Shown piece after piece: positions 44,159-54,751 of a DNA stretch of 64,000 bases. The DNA is from Paenibacillus aurantius. Its GTDB lineage: Bacteria; Bacillota; Bacilli; Paenibacillales; NBRC-103111. Within the stretch, counting starts at the first letter, position 1, and every line of letters starts with the position of its first letter. The position numbers and the translations under genes are program-made. The notes beneath the pieces are model-generated. The model had not been told where the DNA came from and searched no databases. It worked only from the letters and a program-made list of their open reading frames with translations. The DNA is taken from NCBI RefSeq assembly GCF_032268605.1, contig NZ_CP130318.1, forward strand, positions 1,085,001 through 1,149,000, read 5' to 3'.

Positions 44159-44205
44159 GACATTTGCGAGGAACCTATCCGGCTGATGGTTAACCAAAAG
44201 CCAAT

Positions 44206-44251
44206 TAAAAAAGCTGTGAGTCTGCCCGAAGGCAGGACTCACAGCTTTTTC
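44206..44251. terminator. Bidirectional terminator
   Basis: The long perfect stem AAAAAGCTGTGAGTCTGCC / GGCAGACTCACAGC-type with a CGAA loop has A on one side and T on the other. It lies between the convergent dehydrogenase and arabinofuranosidase genes and can serve both. Confidence 0.92.
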
Positions 44252-44268
44252 GCATTCTGGGCTGGGCT

Positions 44269-45944
<1,676 letters not shown>

Positions 45945-45977
45945 AGGTTAACGAATGGAAGAGAGGGAGACAGACGG

Positions 45978-46886
45978 ATGAAGATTACCGCAGCGGAGGA
46001 ATGGCTTCCGGTATACGAAGCGCTGGCGAGCCGGGTCCGGCTTAGAATGATCGAGCTGCTCTCGGTTAAGGAGCACAACGTCAAGGAATTGGCGGAGAGC
46101 CTGGGCTTAAGCAGTGCGATCATGTCCATGCACGTCCGGAAGCTGGAGCAGGCCGGCTTGATCGTGGCGGAACCGAGAAGGTCCGGCGGAGGCAACCAGA
46201 AGGTTTGCCGGCTCGCCGTGAACCGGCTGGAGGTGGCTTTCCCGGCTGGGCGCGGGCTCGAAAGGCCGTTCGTGGAGGCGACGGTTCCCGTCGGCCATTA
46301 TACCGACTTCGACATCCGGCCGACATGCGGATTGGCAACGACGGCCAAGATGATCGGCCAGTTCGACGATCCCCGTTATTTCTATGAGCCGGAAAGAGTC
46401 AACGCCGGCATTCTCTGGTTCGGCCAGGGCTTCGTCGAATACAAGATTCCGAATTATTTGCTGGCGAGCCAGCTTCCCGAGGAACTGGAGCTGTCCTTCG
46501 AGCTCGGCTCCGAAGCGCCGGGCATTAACGAGCAGTGGCCTTCGGACATCACCTTCTCCATCAACGGGAAGGAGATCGGCACGTGGACAAGCCCGGGAGA
46601 CTTCGGAGGACAGCGGGGAGCCTGCACGCCGGAATGGTGGCCGGCCAACATTAATCAATACGGCTTCCTCAAAATTCTCCGGGTGACGAACGAGGGAACC
46701 TTTCTCGACGGAGAGGAGCTGTCCAAGGTGAAGATCGCCGAGCTTGAGCCCGGCCTTAAGCAGTGGACGCTGAGGTTCGAGGTGAAGCCGAACGCCAGGC
46801 ATGTGGGAGGGCTCACCCTGTTCGGCCGGGGATTCGGCAATTACGGCCGGGACATCGGGCTTAAGGTTTTTTACCGGGAACGGTAG
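45978..46886 (+). CDS. ArsR-type regulator with large C-terminal domain
   Basis: The 302-residue protein joins an ArsR/SmtB-like winged helix (about 8-80, ASRVRLRMIELLSVKEHNVKELAESLGLSSAIMSMHVRKLEQAGLI) to a domain of about 210 residues rich in predicted beta strands (YTDFDIRPTCGL, NYLLASQLPEELELSFELGSEAPG, WPSDITFSINGKEIGTW). ArsR metal sensors have only about 110 residues and no such part, and the usual metal cysteines are absent. The extra domain looks like a lectin-like ligand sensor. Its position opposite abfA suggests that it responds to arabinose-containing sugars. Confidence 0.85.
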   Translation: MKITAAEEWLPVYEALASRVRLRMIELLSVKEHNVKELAESLGLSSAIMSMHVRKLEQAGLIVAEPRRSGGGNQKVCRLAVNRLEVAFPAGRGLERPFVEATVPVGHYTDFDIRPTCGLATTAKMIGQFDDPRYFYEPERVNAGILWFGQGFVEYKIPNYLLASQLPEELELSFELGSEAPGINEQWPSDITFSINGKEIGTWTSPGDFGGQRGACTPEWWPANINQYGFLKILRVTNEGTFLDGEELSKVKIAELEPGLKQWTLRFEVKPNARHVGGLTLFGRGFGNYGRDIGLKVFYRER

Positions 46887-47070
46887 GGAGTGGTGTGCAG
46901 CAGGCGGGAAAAAGGCTATAATAGAAGGATATACGGCCATCGACCCTTTACCCGGAAGCCTATTCCGATAAGGGAGAGAGGGCCCTGTAACGGAGGGGTA
47001 CCATTGTAAGTCATCATGCGGCTCGGTCGGTTCGGGTTTCCCTATAGGCATAGAGTGAAGGAAGGGTGCT

Positions 47071-48132
47071 ATGGACAGACGCGCTTTTTTGCGCTGGCTG
47101 CTGGGAACGGCAGCGGCCGGGGCGATCGGCTTAACGGGATTATGGAGATTCGCCCGGCCGGTTACCGCCCCGGAAGGCGAGAGTGTGGCAGCCGCCGCGA
47201 CGGCAGAGCCATCCCCCGGTCGGCAGGCCTTCATTGGGGCTGCGGAGACGGGCGGGGCTCTGCTGTCTTTTGCGATATTGAGCGATCTTCATATCAATCC
47301 CGATCTGCCGGAACGGGCGCAGCATCTCCGCCATGCCTTCGATGACCTTAAGGCATTCGAAACGCGGGTCGAAGCGGTCATTATGACCGGAGATCAGACG
47401 GATTACGGGCGGGACCGGGATTACAAGGAGCTCGCCGGAGTAATGAAGAAATACAAGCTTCCTCCGGTTTACGCGAACATGGGGAACCACGATTACTATA
47501 ATATCTGGATGGACAAATCGGATAATTTCAGCCGGGAGACGATGCCGAACGGCAAGACGGACGAAGGCTCGCGCCGGGCTTTCCAGCAATTTTTCGAGGT
47601 GGAGAAGCCTTACAGCGAAGGACAAGTGAACGGGTTCACGTTCCTCATGATGTCACAGGAGGCTTACGTTCAGGAGAAGCCGGAGGTCAGCGAGGGCTGC
47701 TGGTATTCGGAGGAGCAGCTGAAGTGGCTCGAGGCTAAGCTTGCCGGGCAGGAGAAAGGGCGTCCGGTGTTCGTTATGATTCATCAGCCGCTGCCCGAAG
47801 CCGGCAGTGACGGAGGGGCGCACCGGGTCATTCCGGCGAAGCGGTTCCGCGCCATTCTGAAGGGGCACCCGAATGTCTTCGTGTTCTCCGGCCATACCCA
47901 TCAGGATTTCAAGAACGGCCAGCCTCACTATGTAAAAGAAAGCTTCCATTGGTTCCAGAACTCGTCCGTCGGACGGGTGCTGAACCGGCAATTCCAGAAC
48001 GACCGCGAGAACGAAGCCCAGGGGCTGTACGTCCAGGTTTTTGAAGATAAGGTCGTCGTCCGCGCCAGGGAGTTCACCTCCCGTTCCTGGATTGCAGGCT
48101 CCGAATGGAAGGTGGCGCTCCGAAAGGCGTAG
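47071..48132 (+). CDS. Tat-exported calcineurin-like metallophosphoesterase
   Basis: The 353-residue precursor starts with a twin-arginine signal (MDRRAFLRWLLGTAAAGAIGL) and has the dimetal phosphoesterase motifs: ILSDLHI near 71, MTGDQTDYG near 107, MGNHDYY near 132, MIHQPL near 230 and FSGHTHQD near 270. It should act outside the membrane on phosphomonoesters or diesters, fully folded with metals before export. ATG 47071 follows GAAGGAAGGG-type sequence. A TATAAT at 46917-46922 may be its promoter. It ends 52 bases before prfC. Confidence 0.92.
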   Translation: MDRRAFLRWLLGTAAAGAIGLTGLWRFARPVTAPEGESVAAAATAEPSPGRQAFIGAAETGGALLSFAILSDLHINPDLPERAQHLRHAFDDLKAFETRVEAVIMTGDQTDYGRDRDYKELAGVMKKYKLPPVYANMGNHDYYNIWMDKSDNFSRETMPNGKTDEGSRRAFQQFFEVEKPYSEGQVNGFTFLMMSQEAYVQEKPEVSEGCWYSEEQLKWLEAKLAGQEKGRPVFVMIHQPLPEAGSDGGAHRVIPAKRFRAILKGHPNVFVFSGHTHQDFKNGQPHYVKESFHWFQNSSVGRVLNRQFQNDRENEAQGLYVQVFEDKVVVRAREFTSRSWIAGSEWKVALRKA

Positions 48133-48184
48133 CCGCTTTCCGCAACTCTTCCCAAGATTCTGAATAACGAAAGGAATTACCTTC

Positions 48185-49768
48185 ATGTCTACCTCCATAG
48201 AGAAAGAGCTTCAAAGCGAAGTTGATAAAAGACGCACCTTCGCCATCATTTCCCACCCCGATGCGGGGAAAACGACGCTGACGGAGAAGCTGCTCCTGTT
48301 CGGGGGAGCCATCCGCCTCGCGGGTACGGTTAAAGGCCGCAAGGCCAGCAAGCACGCCACCTCCGACTGGATGGAGATCGAGAAGCAGCGCGGGATATCG
48401 GTTACGTCCAGCGTGATGCAGTTCGATTACGAGGGCTGCCGGGTCAACATTCTCGACACGCCCGGTCACCAGGACTTCTCGGAAGACACCTACCGCACGC
48501 TGACCGCGGCGGACAGTGCCGTCATGCTGATTGACTCGGCCAAAGGGGTCGAGGCGCAGACAAAGAAGCTTTTCCAGGTCTGCAGCAAGCGGGGGATCCC
48601 GATTTTTACCTTCATCAACAAAATGGACCGCGAGGGCCGCGACCCGTTCGAGCTGCTAGAGGAGCTCGAAGAAGTGCTCGGCATCCGCTCGTACCCGATG
48701 AACTGGCCGATCGGCTCGGGCAAGCAGTTTAACGGCGTGTACGACCGGGCGCAAACGCAGGTGGAGCTGTTCCAGGGCGATGAGCATACGAACATCAGCG
48801 TCCGCAAGGTGGACGGCTATGAGGACCCGCTGGTGAAGGAAATCGCCGGTGAGTTCCTTCACAAGAAGCTGTGCGAGGACCTGGAGCTTCTCGACGTGGC
48901 GGGCGACCCGCTCGACATGGAGAAGGTGCTGCGCGGCGAGCTGACCCCGGTCTTCTTCGGCAGCGCCATCAACAACTTCGGGGTGCAGACGTTCCTCGAC
49001 AACTTCCTGCAGATGGCGCCGAAGCCGGAGCCGCGCAACAGCTCGGCGGGACCGATCGAGCCGACGGAGCCGAAGTTCAGCGGCTACGTTTTCAAGATCC
49101 AGGCGAACATGAACCCGGCTCACCGCGACCGGATCGCGTTCCTGCGCATCGTGTCGGGCAAATTCGAGCGCGGCATGGCGGTGAAGCACGTGCGGGTCGG
49201 CAAGGAGATCAAGCTGTCGCAGCCGCAGCAGTTTCTCGCCCAAGACCGCGACATCGTCGAGAACGCGTATCCGGGCGACATCATCGGGCTGTTCGACCCG
49301 GGGATCTTCCGCATCGGCGACACGCTCGCCCAAGGCCGGGAGCTGGAGTTCGACGAGCTGCCGACCTTCTCGCCGGAGCTGTTCTCGAAGGTAACGGTCA
49401 AGAACGCGCTGAAGCATAAACAGTACCAGAAGGGCATCGACCAGCTGACGGAGGAGGGCACGATCCAAGTGTTCCGTACGATCGGCTTCGAGGATACGAT
49501 TCTCGGCGTGGTCGGGCAGCTGCAGTTCGAGGTGCTCGAGCACCGGATGCGGGCGGAATACGGCGTGGAAATCCAGCTGCACAGGACGAATTATCAGTTC
49601 GCCCGCTGGATTGTCGACGACAAGATCGACCCGAGTAAATTCCGCGTCAACTCGCAGCTCGTGAAGGACAAGAAGGACAACTACGTGGCCCTGTTCGAGA
49701 ATGAGTATGCCCTTCGCACCTCGATGGAGAAGAACCCGACGGCGAAGTTTCTGGAGACCGCTCCCTAA
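48185..49768 (+). CDS. prfC: Peptide chain release factor 3
   Basis: RF3 is a ribosomal GTPase that removes RF1 and RF2 after termination and helps quality control. The 527-residue protein has the G1 loop AIISHPDAGKTTL (about 20-32), switch sequences around QRGISVTSSVM, G3 DTPGHQDF, G4 NKMDREG, and the domains II and III typical of RF3. The length and N-terminal RTFAIISHPDAGKTTLTEKLLLFGGAI are diagnostic. The start follows GAAAGGAATTACCTTC. A clear terminator follows 70 bases after the stop. Confidence 0.97.
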   Translation: MSTSIEKELQSEVDKRRTFAIISHPDAGKTTLTEKLLLFGGAIRLAGTVKGRKASKHATSDWMEIEKQRGISVTSSVMQFDYEGCRVNILDTPGHQDFSEDTYRTLTAADSAVMLIDSAKGVEAQTKKLFQVCSKRGIPIFTFINKMDREGRDPFELLEELEEVLGIRSYPMNWPIGSGKQFNGVYDRAQTQVELFQGDEHTNISVRKVDGYEDPLVKEIAGEFLHKKLCEDLELLDVAGDPLDMEKVLRGELTPVFFGSAINNFGVQTFLDNFLQMAPKPEPRNSSAGPIEPTEPKFSGYVFKIQANMNPAHRDRIAFLRIVSGKFERGMAVKHVRVGKEIKLSQPQQFLAQDRDIVENAYPGDIIGLFDPGIFRIGDTLAQGRELEFDELPTFSPELFSKVTVKNALKHKQYQKGIDQLTEEGTIQVFRTIGFEDTILGVVGQLQFEVLEHRMRAEYGVEIQLHRTNYQFARWIVDDKIDPSKFRVNSQLVKDKKDNYVALFENEYALRTSMEKNPTAKFLETAP

Positions 49769-49835
49769 GTGGGGGAGCAGGCCCCGGAGGACATTTTCTC
49801 CGGTCCTTGCAGATGTTGATTCCTCTATACAAAGA

Positions 49836-49870
49836 CAAAAGTGTCCCGGCCATTAGGCGGGACACTTTTG
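49836..49870 (+). terminator. Rho-independent terminator of prfC
   Basis: The stem AAAAGTGTCCCG / CGGGACACTTTT is symmetrical and may also end the convergent TetR gene. Confidence 0.92.
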
Positions 49871-49880
49871 CTTTTCCAAC

Positions 49881-50426
49881 CTATAAAGTTCTTCCCAACA
49901 GAGTCCCGGCTTGTTTCGCCATGGTCTGAGGGGGATAAGGCATCTCGTTCCGGATCCACCATTCGATTACCCCTACATAAGCATTTCCGGCGTATTGCAG
50001 CAGAACGTCCTCATATAACTCCTCGTTTCTTCCACCCTCATTGTCCATTTCCCCTTTAAAACCTTCCATAATAAATTCCAGCAGCCGGGTGCGGAAGGAA
50101 GGCGCTCCTTTGCTCGCAAGCATGGTCGAAAAGAACAAGTAATTTTTCGCGAAGTATTCAAAGAAAGGTTCAAGGGCATGGCTCCAATCCAGCTTGCAAG
50201 CCCATTCCCCCATTTCCCTAATTTCTTGAATATGGGCTTCGATCAATTTATCCAACAAATCGAATTTGTCCTGGTAATGAAGATAGATGGTTCCCCTGTT
50301 TACGTTTGCCCGGTCAGCGATTTCCTGAATGGTAATGTCATCGAAGTTTTTTTCGGTCATCAGCTCAATGACCGCTTTTTTCAAGGATTCCTGTGTCTTA
50401 AGAATGCGTCGGTCCACCTTGGCCAT
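49881..50426 (-). CDS. TetR-family regulator
   Basis: The 181-residue regulator has a TetR helix-turn-helix (about 9-52: ILKTQESLKKAVIELMTEKNFDDITIQEIADRANVNRGTIYLHYQDKFDLL) and a helical ligand domain with a TetR_C-type end. ATG 50426 follows AGGTGG; an in-frame GTG lies 12 bases upstream at 50438. It is divergent from the MFS exporter gene, and the gap holds a perfect dyad that suits a TetR dimer. A near copy of this promoter lies before the alcohol dehydrogenase at 52528, so it may control both. The region is visibly less GC-rich than its surroundings. Confidence 0.92.
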   Translation of the reverse strand: MAKVDRRILKTQESLKKAVIELMTEKNFDDITIQEIADRANVNRGTIYLHYQDKFDLLDKLIEAHIQEIREMGEWACKLDWSHALEPFFEYFAKNYLFFSTMLASKGAPSFRTRLLEFIMEGFKGEMDNEGGRNEELYEDVLLQYAGNAYVGVIEWWIRNEMPYPPQTMAKQAGTLLGRTL

Positions 50427-50469
50427 CGAAAATTCCACCTGACTTTCTAAATAATAAACATCTTCCTTC

Positions 50470-50536
50470 GTTTTGTTGATCTATCAACAAAACCCGGTTT
50501 TTTAACCATTGAACATTCGGATCTCTTCTCTATAAT
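50470..50536 (+). promoter_or_regulatory. TetR-type operator and promoter of the MFS gene
   Basis: The dyad GTTTTGTTGAT-CT-ATCAACAAAAC (50470-50493) is perfect apart from the 2-base centre. It is followed by GGTTTTTTAACC (50496-50507), -35 TTGAAC (50509-50514) and -10 TATAAT (50531-50536), 16 bases apart. The same order of elements occurs at 52404-52467. Confidence 0.8.
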
Positions 50537-50628
50537 AATAGACGTAAGTTGATTAAGCAATAGATTTCGTTTATCCGTTTCTTGTCTAACTTCCCGATGC
50601 CGCAAATCTTTAAATCGAGGTGTTTCTA

Positions 50629-51798
50629 TTGACTAACCAAAAGCATTTGTTGATTTTCATCTTAACCCTGGGCGTGTTCGGCATCTTAAATACCGAAATG
50701 GGGGTGATCGGAATCTTGCCCTCCCTTGCGGAACACTTTGATGTCAGTATTTCACAAGCAGGATGGTTGGTGAGTCTTTTTGCCATAGGAGTAGCCGTGT
50801 CTGGTCCTACAATGCCGTTATTGTTTTCGGGGATCAACCGGAAGAAGGTGATGTTGCTCGTACTTGGTGTTTTCGTTGCAGGGAACGTTGTTTCCGTATG
50901 GGCGCCTACCTTCACGGTTGCCCTGCTTGCCCGTGTTATTCCCGCCTTCTTTCATCCGGTTTATTGCTCGCTGGCCTTTACCGTAGCCGCTAACTCGGTT
51001 ACCGAGGAAGAAGCTCCCAAGGCCGTTTCAAAGGTCTTTATTGGGGTTTCCGCCGGTATGGTAGTCGGTGTACCCATCGCGAGTTTTATGGCGAGTGCTT
51101 TTTCTTTACAAATGGCGATGATATTCTTTGCTGTTGTAAACGGCATGGTCTTCCTTGCCACCTTGCTCTTTGTCCCTTCTATGCCTGTTGAGGGAAGACT
51201 TTCTTACGGGGCTCAATTGTCCATCGTAAAGAAACCCATCACTTGGATTTCTGCAGCGGCTGTCCTATTGTTAAACTCCGCTGTATTTGGCGTTTATAGT
51301 TATTTTGCGGAGTATCTGAAGGCGGTAACGCATATGTCTCCGAATCCCATTAGTTTCCTATTATTCCTATACGGCGGCGCTAATATGGTGGGAAACGTAT
51401 TGGCAGGAAAGCTGCTTACGAAGCATGCCATTAAATGGGTAGGATCTTTTCCTTTTGCCTTGGGTGGCGTTTACCTCGCGTTATTTTTATTGGGACCGTT
51501 TAGCCAGCCTATGGTGGTCATTACGCTGATTTGGGGAATTTTAGCCGGTATGGGGGGGAATCTGAATCAATATTTAATGACGTCCGCCGCTCCGGAGGCA
51601 CCGGATTTCGCTAATGGGTTATTTTTATCGTCCACCAACGTAGGAACAACCTTAGGTGCAGCGGCAGGTGGGTTCTTTATAACGGGAATGGGTACATCCT
51701 ATGTCGTAATTGCAGGCTTCCTATCTATCCTATTGAGTTTTGCCGTCCTTACCCTCCGAAAGGATAGATTCGCCCCTACTCGAAAACTTCCGGGGTAA
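50629..51798 (+). CDS. MFS drug or metabolite exporter (DHA1-like)
   Basis: The 389-residue protein has 12 predicted membrane helices, beginning LLIFILTLGVFGILNTEMGVIGILPSLAEHF, which is characteristic of the DHA1/AraJ-PbuE group, with the loop motif SGINRKKVMLL after helix 2 and PAFFHPVYCSLAF in helix 4. These are proton-driven exporters of drugs, sugars or purines. I prefer TTG 50629 with GAGGTG seven bases before it; GTG 50620 lies in the same frame. Control by the divergent TetR protein is likely. Confidence 0.9.
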   Translation: MTNQKHLLIFILTLGVFGILNTEMGVIGILPSLAEHFDVSISQAGWLVSLFAIGVAVSGPTMPLLFSGINRKKVMLLVLGVFVAGNVVSVWAPTFTVALLARVIPAFFHPVYCSLAFTVAANSVTEEEAPKAVSKVFIGVSAGMVVGVPIASFMASAFSLQMAMIFFAVVNGMVFLATLLFVPSMPVEGRLSYGAQLSIVKKPITWISAAAVLLLNSAVFGVYSYFAEYLKAVTHMSPNPISFLLFLYGGANMVGNVLAGKLLTKHAIKWVGSFPFALGGVYLALFLLGPFSQPMVVITLIWGILAGMGGNLNQYLMTSAAPEAPDFANGLFLSSTNVGTTLGAAAGGFFITGMGTSYVVIAGFLSILLSFAVLTLRKDRFAPTRKLPG

Positions 51799-51877
51799 AT
51801 AACTTTGTATAAGATACTGAACAACAGATATAGGTTTGTGGAATAATCGATGAATGGCATAGGGGGATACCAACCGA

Positions 51878-52381
51878 ATGATAAAGGGATTAGATCTGCT
51901 TCTCGCTTTGGTGATGGTCGCTTCCCTTGCGGCTTGCGGGGGAAAAGAGGAGTCCAGCTTCCAAGCCAACCAACCTTCTGCTTCTTCGAACCCAGATAAT
52001 CAGAGCGCGAAAGAGGTAAGGATAAAATTAATAATGAATCCTGATGAATTCATTGTGAAAATGTATGATAATCCGACAAGCCGCGACTTTCTGTCCAGGC
52101 TCCCGTTAACGCTAACCTTTAAGGAGTTTGGCGGCTTCGAAAAACTGACCATCCTGGAAAAAGAATTATCTACAGAAGATGCGCCACCAGGAAGCGATCC
52201 GGAGGTTGGAGATTTGGGCTATTACGCTCCTTGGAAAGATGTGAACCTGTATTATAAAGACTGGAGTTATTCGAGCGGACTTGTCAAATTAGGGAAGATC
52301 GAATCCGGACTGGAAGAATTCACAAAAAAGCTTCAAGATACGAAAGGTGATTTTACGGTGACTATTCAAAAAATAGATTAA
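51878..52381 (+). CDS. Lipoprotein with cyclophilin-like fold domain
   Basis: The 167-residue precursor has a lipoprotein signal peptide with lipobox LAAC (Cys20), a Ser/Asn/Gln linker, and a cyclophilin-like domain (about 47-165: KLIMNPDEFIVKMYDNPTSRDFLSRLPLTLTFKEF, GDLGYYAPWKDVNLYYKDW, GLVKLGKIESGLEEF). Such small proteins, common beside MFS or reductase genes in Bacilli, have the cyclophilin barrel without proven prolyl isomerase activity. It lies between the MFS and dehydrogenase genes and could share the TetR regulon. A weak GGGGGATACC-type site precedes the ATG. Confidence 0.83.
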   Translation: MIKGLDLLLALVMVASLAACGGKEESSFQANQPSASSNPDNQSAKEVRIKLIMNPDEFIVKMYDNPTSRDFLSRLPLTLTFKEFGGFEKLTILEKELSTEDAPPGSDPEVGDLGYYAPWKDVNLYYKDWSYSSGLVKLGKIESGLEEFTKKLQDTKGDFTVTIQKID

Positions 52382-52403
52382 TAATAAATCAATCTTTATT
52401 AAT

Positions 52404-52467
52404 TTGTTTAATAAACAACGAATGGCGGTTTTTTAACCATTGAAACCATCCTTGTTTCCTTTATAAT
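52404..52467 (+). promoter_or_regulatory. Second TetR-type operator and promoter
   Basis: The perfect dyad TTGTTTA-A-TAAACAA (52404-52418), GGTTTTTTAACC (52427-52438), -35 TTGAAA (52440-52445) and -10 TATAAT (52462-52467) repeat the promoter of the MFS gene, again with a 16-base spacer. Confidence 0.8.
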
Positions 52468-52527
52468 AAACAGGTGTTGATTAATCAGGAATTATTTATA
52501 CCATCATGAAGTGGAGGAACTTATACC

Positions 52528-53577
52528 ATGATTAATGCTAATGCACGCGCTGTATTCAGCCCAGATGGTCCGTTCAAGCTCACGACTATTGAGCGCAGGG
52601 ACCTTCAGCCGCACGATGTTCTAATAGAGATAAAATACGCCGGGATCTGCCACTCCGACATTCACACGGCCCGCGGCGAATGGGGACCGGTCCAGTACCC
52701 GCTCGTTCCGGGTCACGAGATCGCGGGCCTTGTCGCCCAGGTCGGTTCGGACGTCACCAAGTATGCCGTTGGCGACCGGGTGGGGGTTGGCTGCATGGTC
52801 GACTCCTGCGGGGAGTGCGTGAACTGCCACAATGGAGAGGAGCAGTACTGCCTGGAAGGAAATACAGGCACCTATGCCGCAACCGACCGTTACGGGCAAT
52901 ACACACAGGGCGGTTATTCTACTCATATCGTCGTAACGGAAGATTTTGTGGTTCGAATTCCGGACGGGCTTCCGCTTGACGCCGCCGCCCCGCTGCTGTG
53001 CGCCGGCATTACGACGTATTCGCCGCTGCGCCATTGGGAAGCTGCTCCCGGCAAGAAGGTAGCGGTCGTGGGACTTGGCGGACTGGGACATATGGCGGTG
53101 AAGCTGGCGCATGCCATGGGGGCGGAGGTGACGGTTCTGTCTCAATCCCTGAAGAAGAAAGAGGACGGGCTGAAGCTTGGCGCCGATCATTATTATGCCA
53201 CGAGCGATCCGGAAACGTTCAAGAAACTGGCCGGTTCGTTCGACCTGATCGTCAATACGGTCAGCGCGAAAGTCGATATGAATGCCTACCTTTCACTGCT
53301 GGCGCTGGACGGCACGCTCGTCAATGTCGGCGCACCGGCGGAGCCGTTGTCCGTTAATGTATTCTCCCTGATCGGTCACCGCCGGTCCTTTGCCGGATCG
53401 ATGATCGGGGGAATCCGCGAAACGCAGGAGATGCTGGATTTTTGTGCGGAACACCACATTGCTCCTGAGATCGAGGTTATTTCCGCCAATCAGATTGATG
53501 AAGCATGGGAGCGTGTATTGGCTTCCGACGTGCGATATCGGTTTGTAATCGACATCAGCACGATGAATAAGGAATAG
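52528..53577 (+). CDS. NADP-type zinc alcohol dehydrogenase (YahK/AdhC-like)
   Basis: The 349-residue MDR enzyme reduces aldehydes with NADPH. It has the catalytic zinc site [16 protein letters not shown] and PGHEIAG, the structural cysteines [15 protein letters not shown], and the Rossmann motif [17 protein letters not shown]. The GECVNC and HSDIH patterns place it with cinnamyl-alcohol-type dehydrogenases such as YahK and YjgB. It has its own promoter with the duplicated TetR operator. Together with the exporter this suggests detoxification of a reactive aldehyde or similar electrophile, which is inference. Confidence 0.93.
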   Translation: MINANARAVFSPDGPFKLTTIERRDLQPHDVLIEIKYAGICHSDIHTARGEWGPVQYPLVPGHEIAGLVAQVGSDVTKYAVGDRVGVGCMVDSCGECVNCHNGEEQYCLEGNTGTYAATDRYGQYTQGGYSTHIVVTEDFVVRIPDGLPLDAAAPLLCAGITTYSPLRHWEAAPGKKVAVVGLGGLGHMAVKLAHAMGAEVTVLSQSLKKKEDGLKLGADHYYATSDPETFKKLAGSFDLIVNTVSAKVDMNAYLSLLALDGTLVNVGAPAEPLSVNVFSLIGHRRSFAGSMIGGIRETQEMLDFCAEHHIAPEIEVISANQIDEAWERVLASDVRYRFVIDISTMNKE

Positions 53578-53664
53578 CAGCAAAGGAAGGGGCACGCCTA
53601 TGGTGTGCTTCTTTCCTTAGGTCGGTACTGAATAAATCAGCAGAGAAAGCAGGATATATCACGC

Positions 53665-53695
53665 GGAAAACGGCAGCCGACAAGGCTGCCGTTTG
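53665..53695. terminator. Terminator between convergent genes
   Basis: The stem AAACGGCAGCC / GGCTGCCGTTT with a GACAA loop lies between the alcohol dehydrogenase and the AraC regulator. Confidence 0.85.
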
Positions 53696-53735
53696 TTGTG
53701 ACACAAGAACCCGAAGGCCGGGCTGCCCTGACCGG

Positions 53736-54632
53736 CTACCCGTTGTCCGGACCGCGTTCCAGCTGTTCCCGGCGGAATCGGGCGGGCGGGATGCCCATCT
53801 CCGCGGTGAACACCCGGGTGAAATAATGGACGGTCTCAAAGCCGGTAAACTGCGCCACCTCCTTGATGGTGTGTGTGGTCGTCTTCAGCAGGCCCACGGC
53901 GCGGGATATCCGCTCCCGGTTGACGTAGGCGGTGAAGGTCAGGCCCGTTTCCTCCGAGAAGAGCCGCGACAAGTGGCGGGAGGAGAGGTGCAGGTAGTCC
54001 GCCACCGCTTCGAGGTGCAGAGGCCGGGAAAGGTTGTCCATAATAAACAGCTTCGCCTGATGGAGCTGTACCGAAGGCAGCTTCTTGGCCTGGAGACGGA
54101 TATCAGGGACCGCTTCCTTGCCGAGAAAAAGGTCGGGCAGCGAGGCGAGAAGCGAGTAGGCGAGCGACCGGACCAGCCCGTCATTCGGCACCGCCCGGGC
54201 CGCCCTCAGGTGAAGGGAGCGCCAGATCAGGGCGGATACGGACTCTTCCGCATCGTGGACCACCCGCTTTTCGGTCTGCCCCAGCTTGCGGAAGCGTTCC
54301 TTCTCCTCAGGGGAGAGAGGAGAAGAATCGGCCTCAAACGCCGTAAACAGCAGCAGCAGGCCCTCTTGGCTTCGGATCTGGTGCCAAATGCCCGGGCGCG
54401 AGCAGAAAAGGGTACCGGGCCGCAGCTCGAACCATTCCCCGTCGTCGAGGTAAGCCCCCGTTCCTTCTAGAACATAGCACACCTCGAAGAAGGAATGACG
54501 ATGGACCGGGTTATCGTAATGCGCAGGCTGGGCCCCCCAGTAATGCACCTGAAACGAGACTCCGTTTCCCGGCAGGGTGAGTGCTTCCACATTCAACACG
54601 AGAGAGGCATTCCGGCAGGCGTCCTTGTACAT
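53736..54632 (-). CDS. AraC-family regulator with cupin sensor domain
   Basis: The 298-residue protein has an N-terminal cupin fold (about 35-95: HYDNPVHRHSFFEVCYVLEGTGAYLDDGEWFELRPGTLFCSRPGIWHQI) that should bind a small ligand, and a C-terminal pair of helix-turn-helix motifs (about 198-295: LEAVADYLHLSSRHLSRLFSEETGLTFTAYVN and IKEVAQFTGFETVHYFTRVFTAEMGIPPARFRRE). It is divergent from the PhyH-type dioxygenase gene and is its likely regulator. GGAATGGGATTATG-type sequence precedes the start. Confidence 0.93.
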   Translation of the reverse strand: MYKDACRNASLVLNVEALTLPGNGVSFQVHYWGAQPAHYDNPVHRHSFFEVCYVLEGTGAYLDDGEWFELRPGTLFCSRPGIWHQIRSQEGLLLLFTAFEADSSPLSPEEKERFRKLGQTEKRVVHDAEESVSALIWRSLHLRAARAVPNDGLVRSLAYSLLASLPDLFLGKEAVPDIRLQAKKLPSVQLHQAKLFIMDNLSRPLHLEAVADYLHLSSRHLSRLFSEETGLTFTAYVNRERISRAVGLLKTTTHTIKEVAQFTGFETVHYFTRVFTAEMGIPPARFRREQLERGPDNG

Positions 54633-54751
54633 AATCCCATTCCTTTATGGCTGATTTGTGCAAAAAAGTGTCTTCCGTATGCAAAGACCGCAAACGCTTT
54701 ATCCCTCTATAATATAGACAAATTCAGAGATTGACCAGGGAGGCGAATAAC

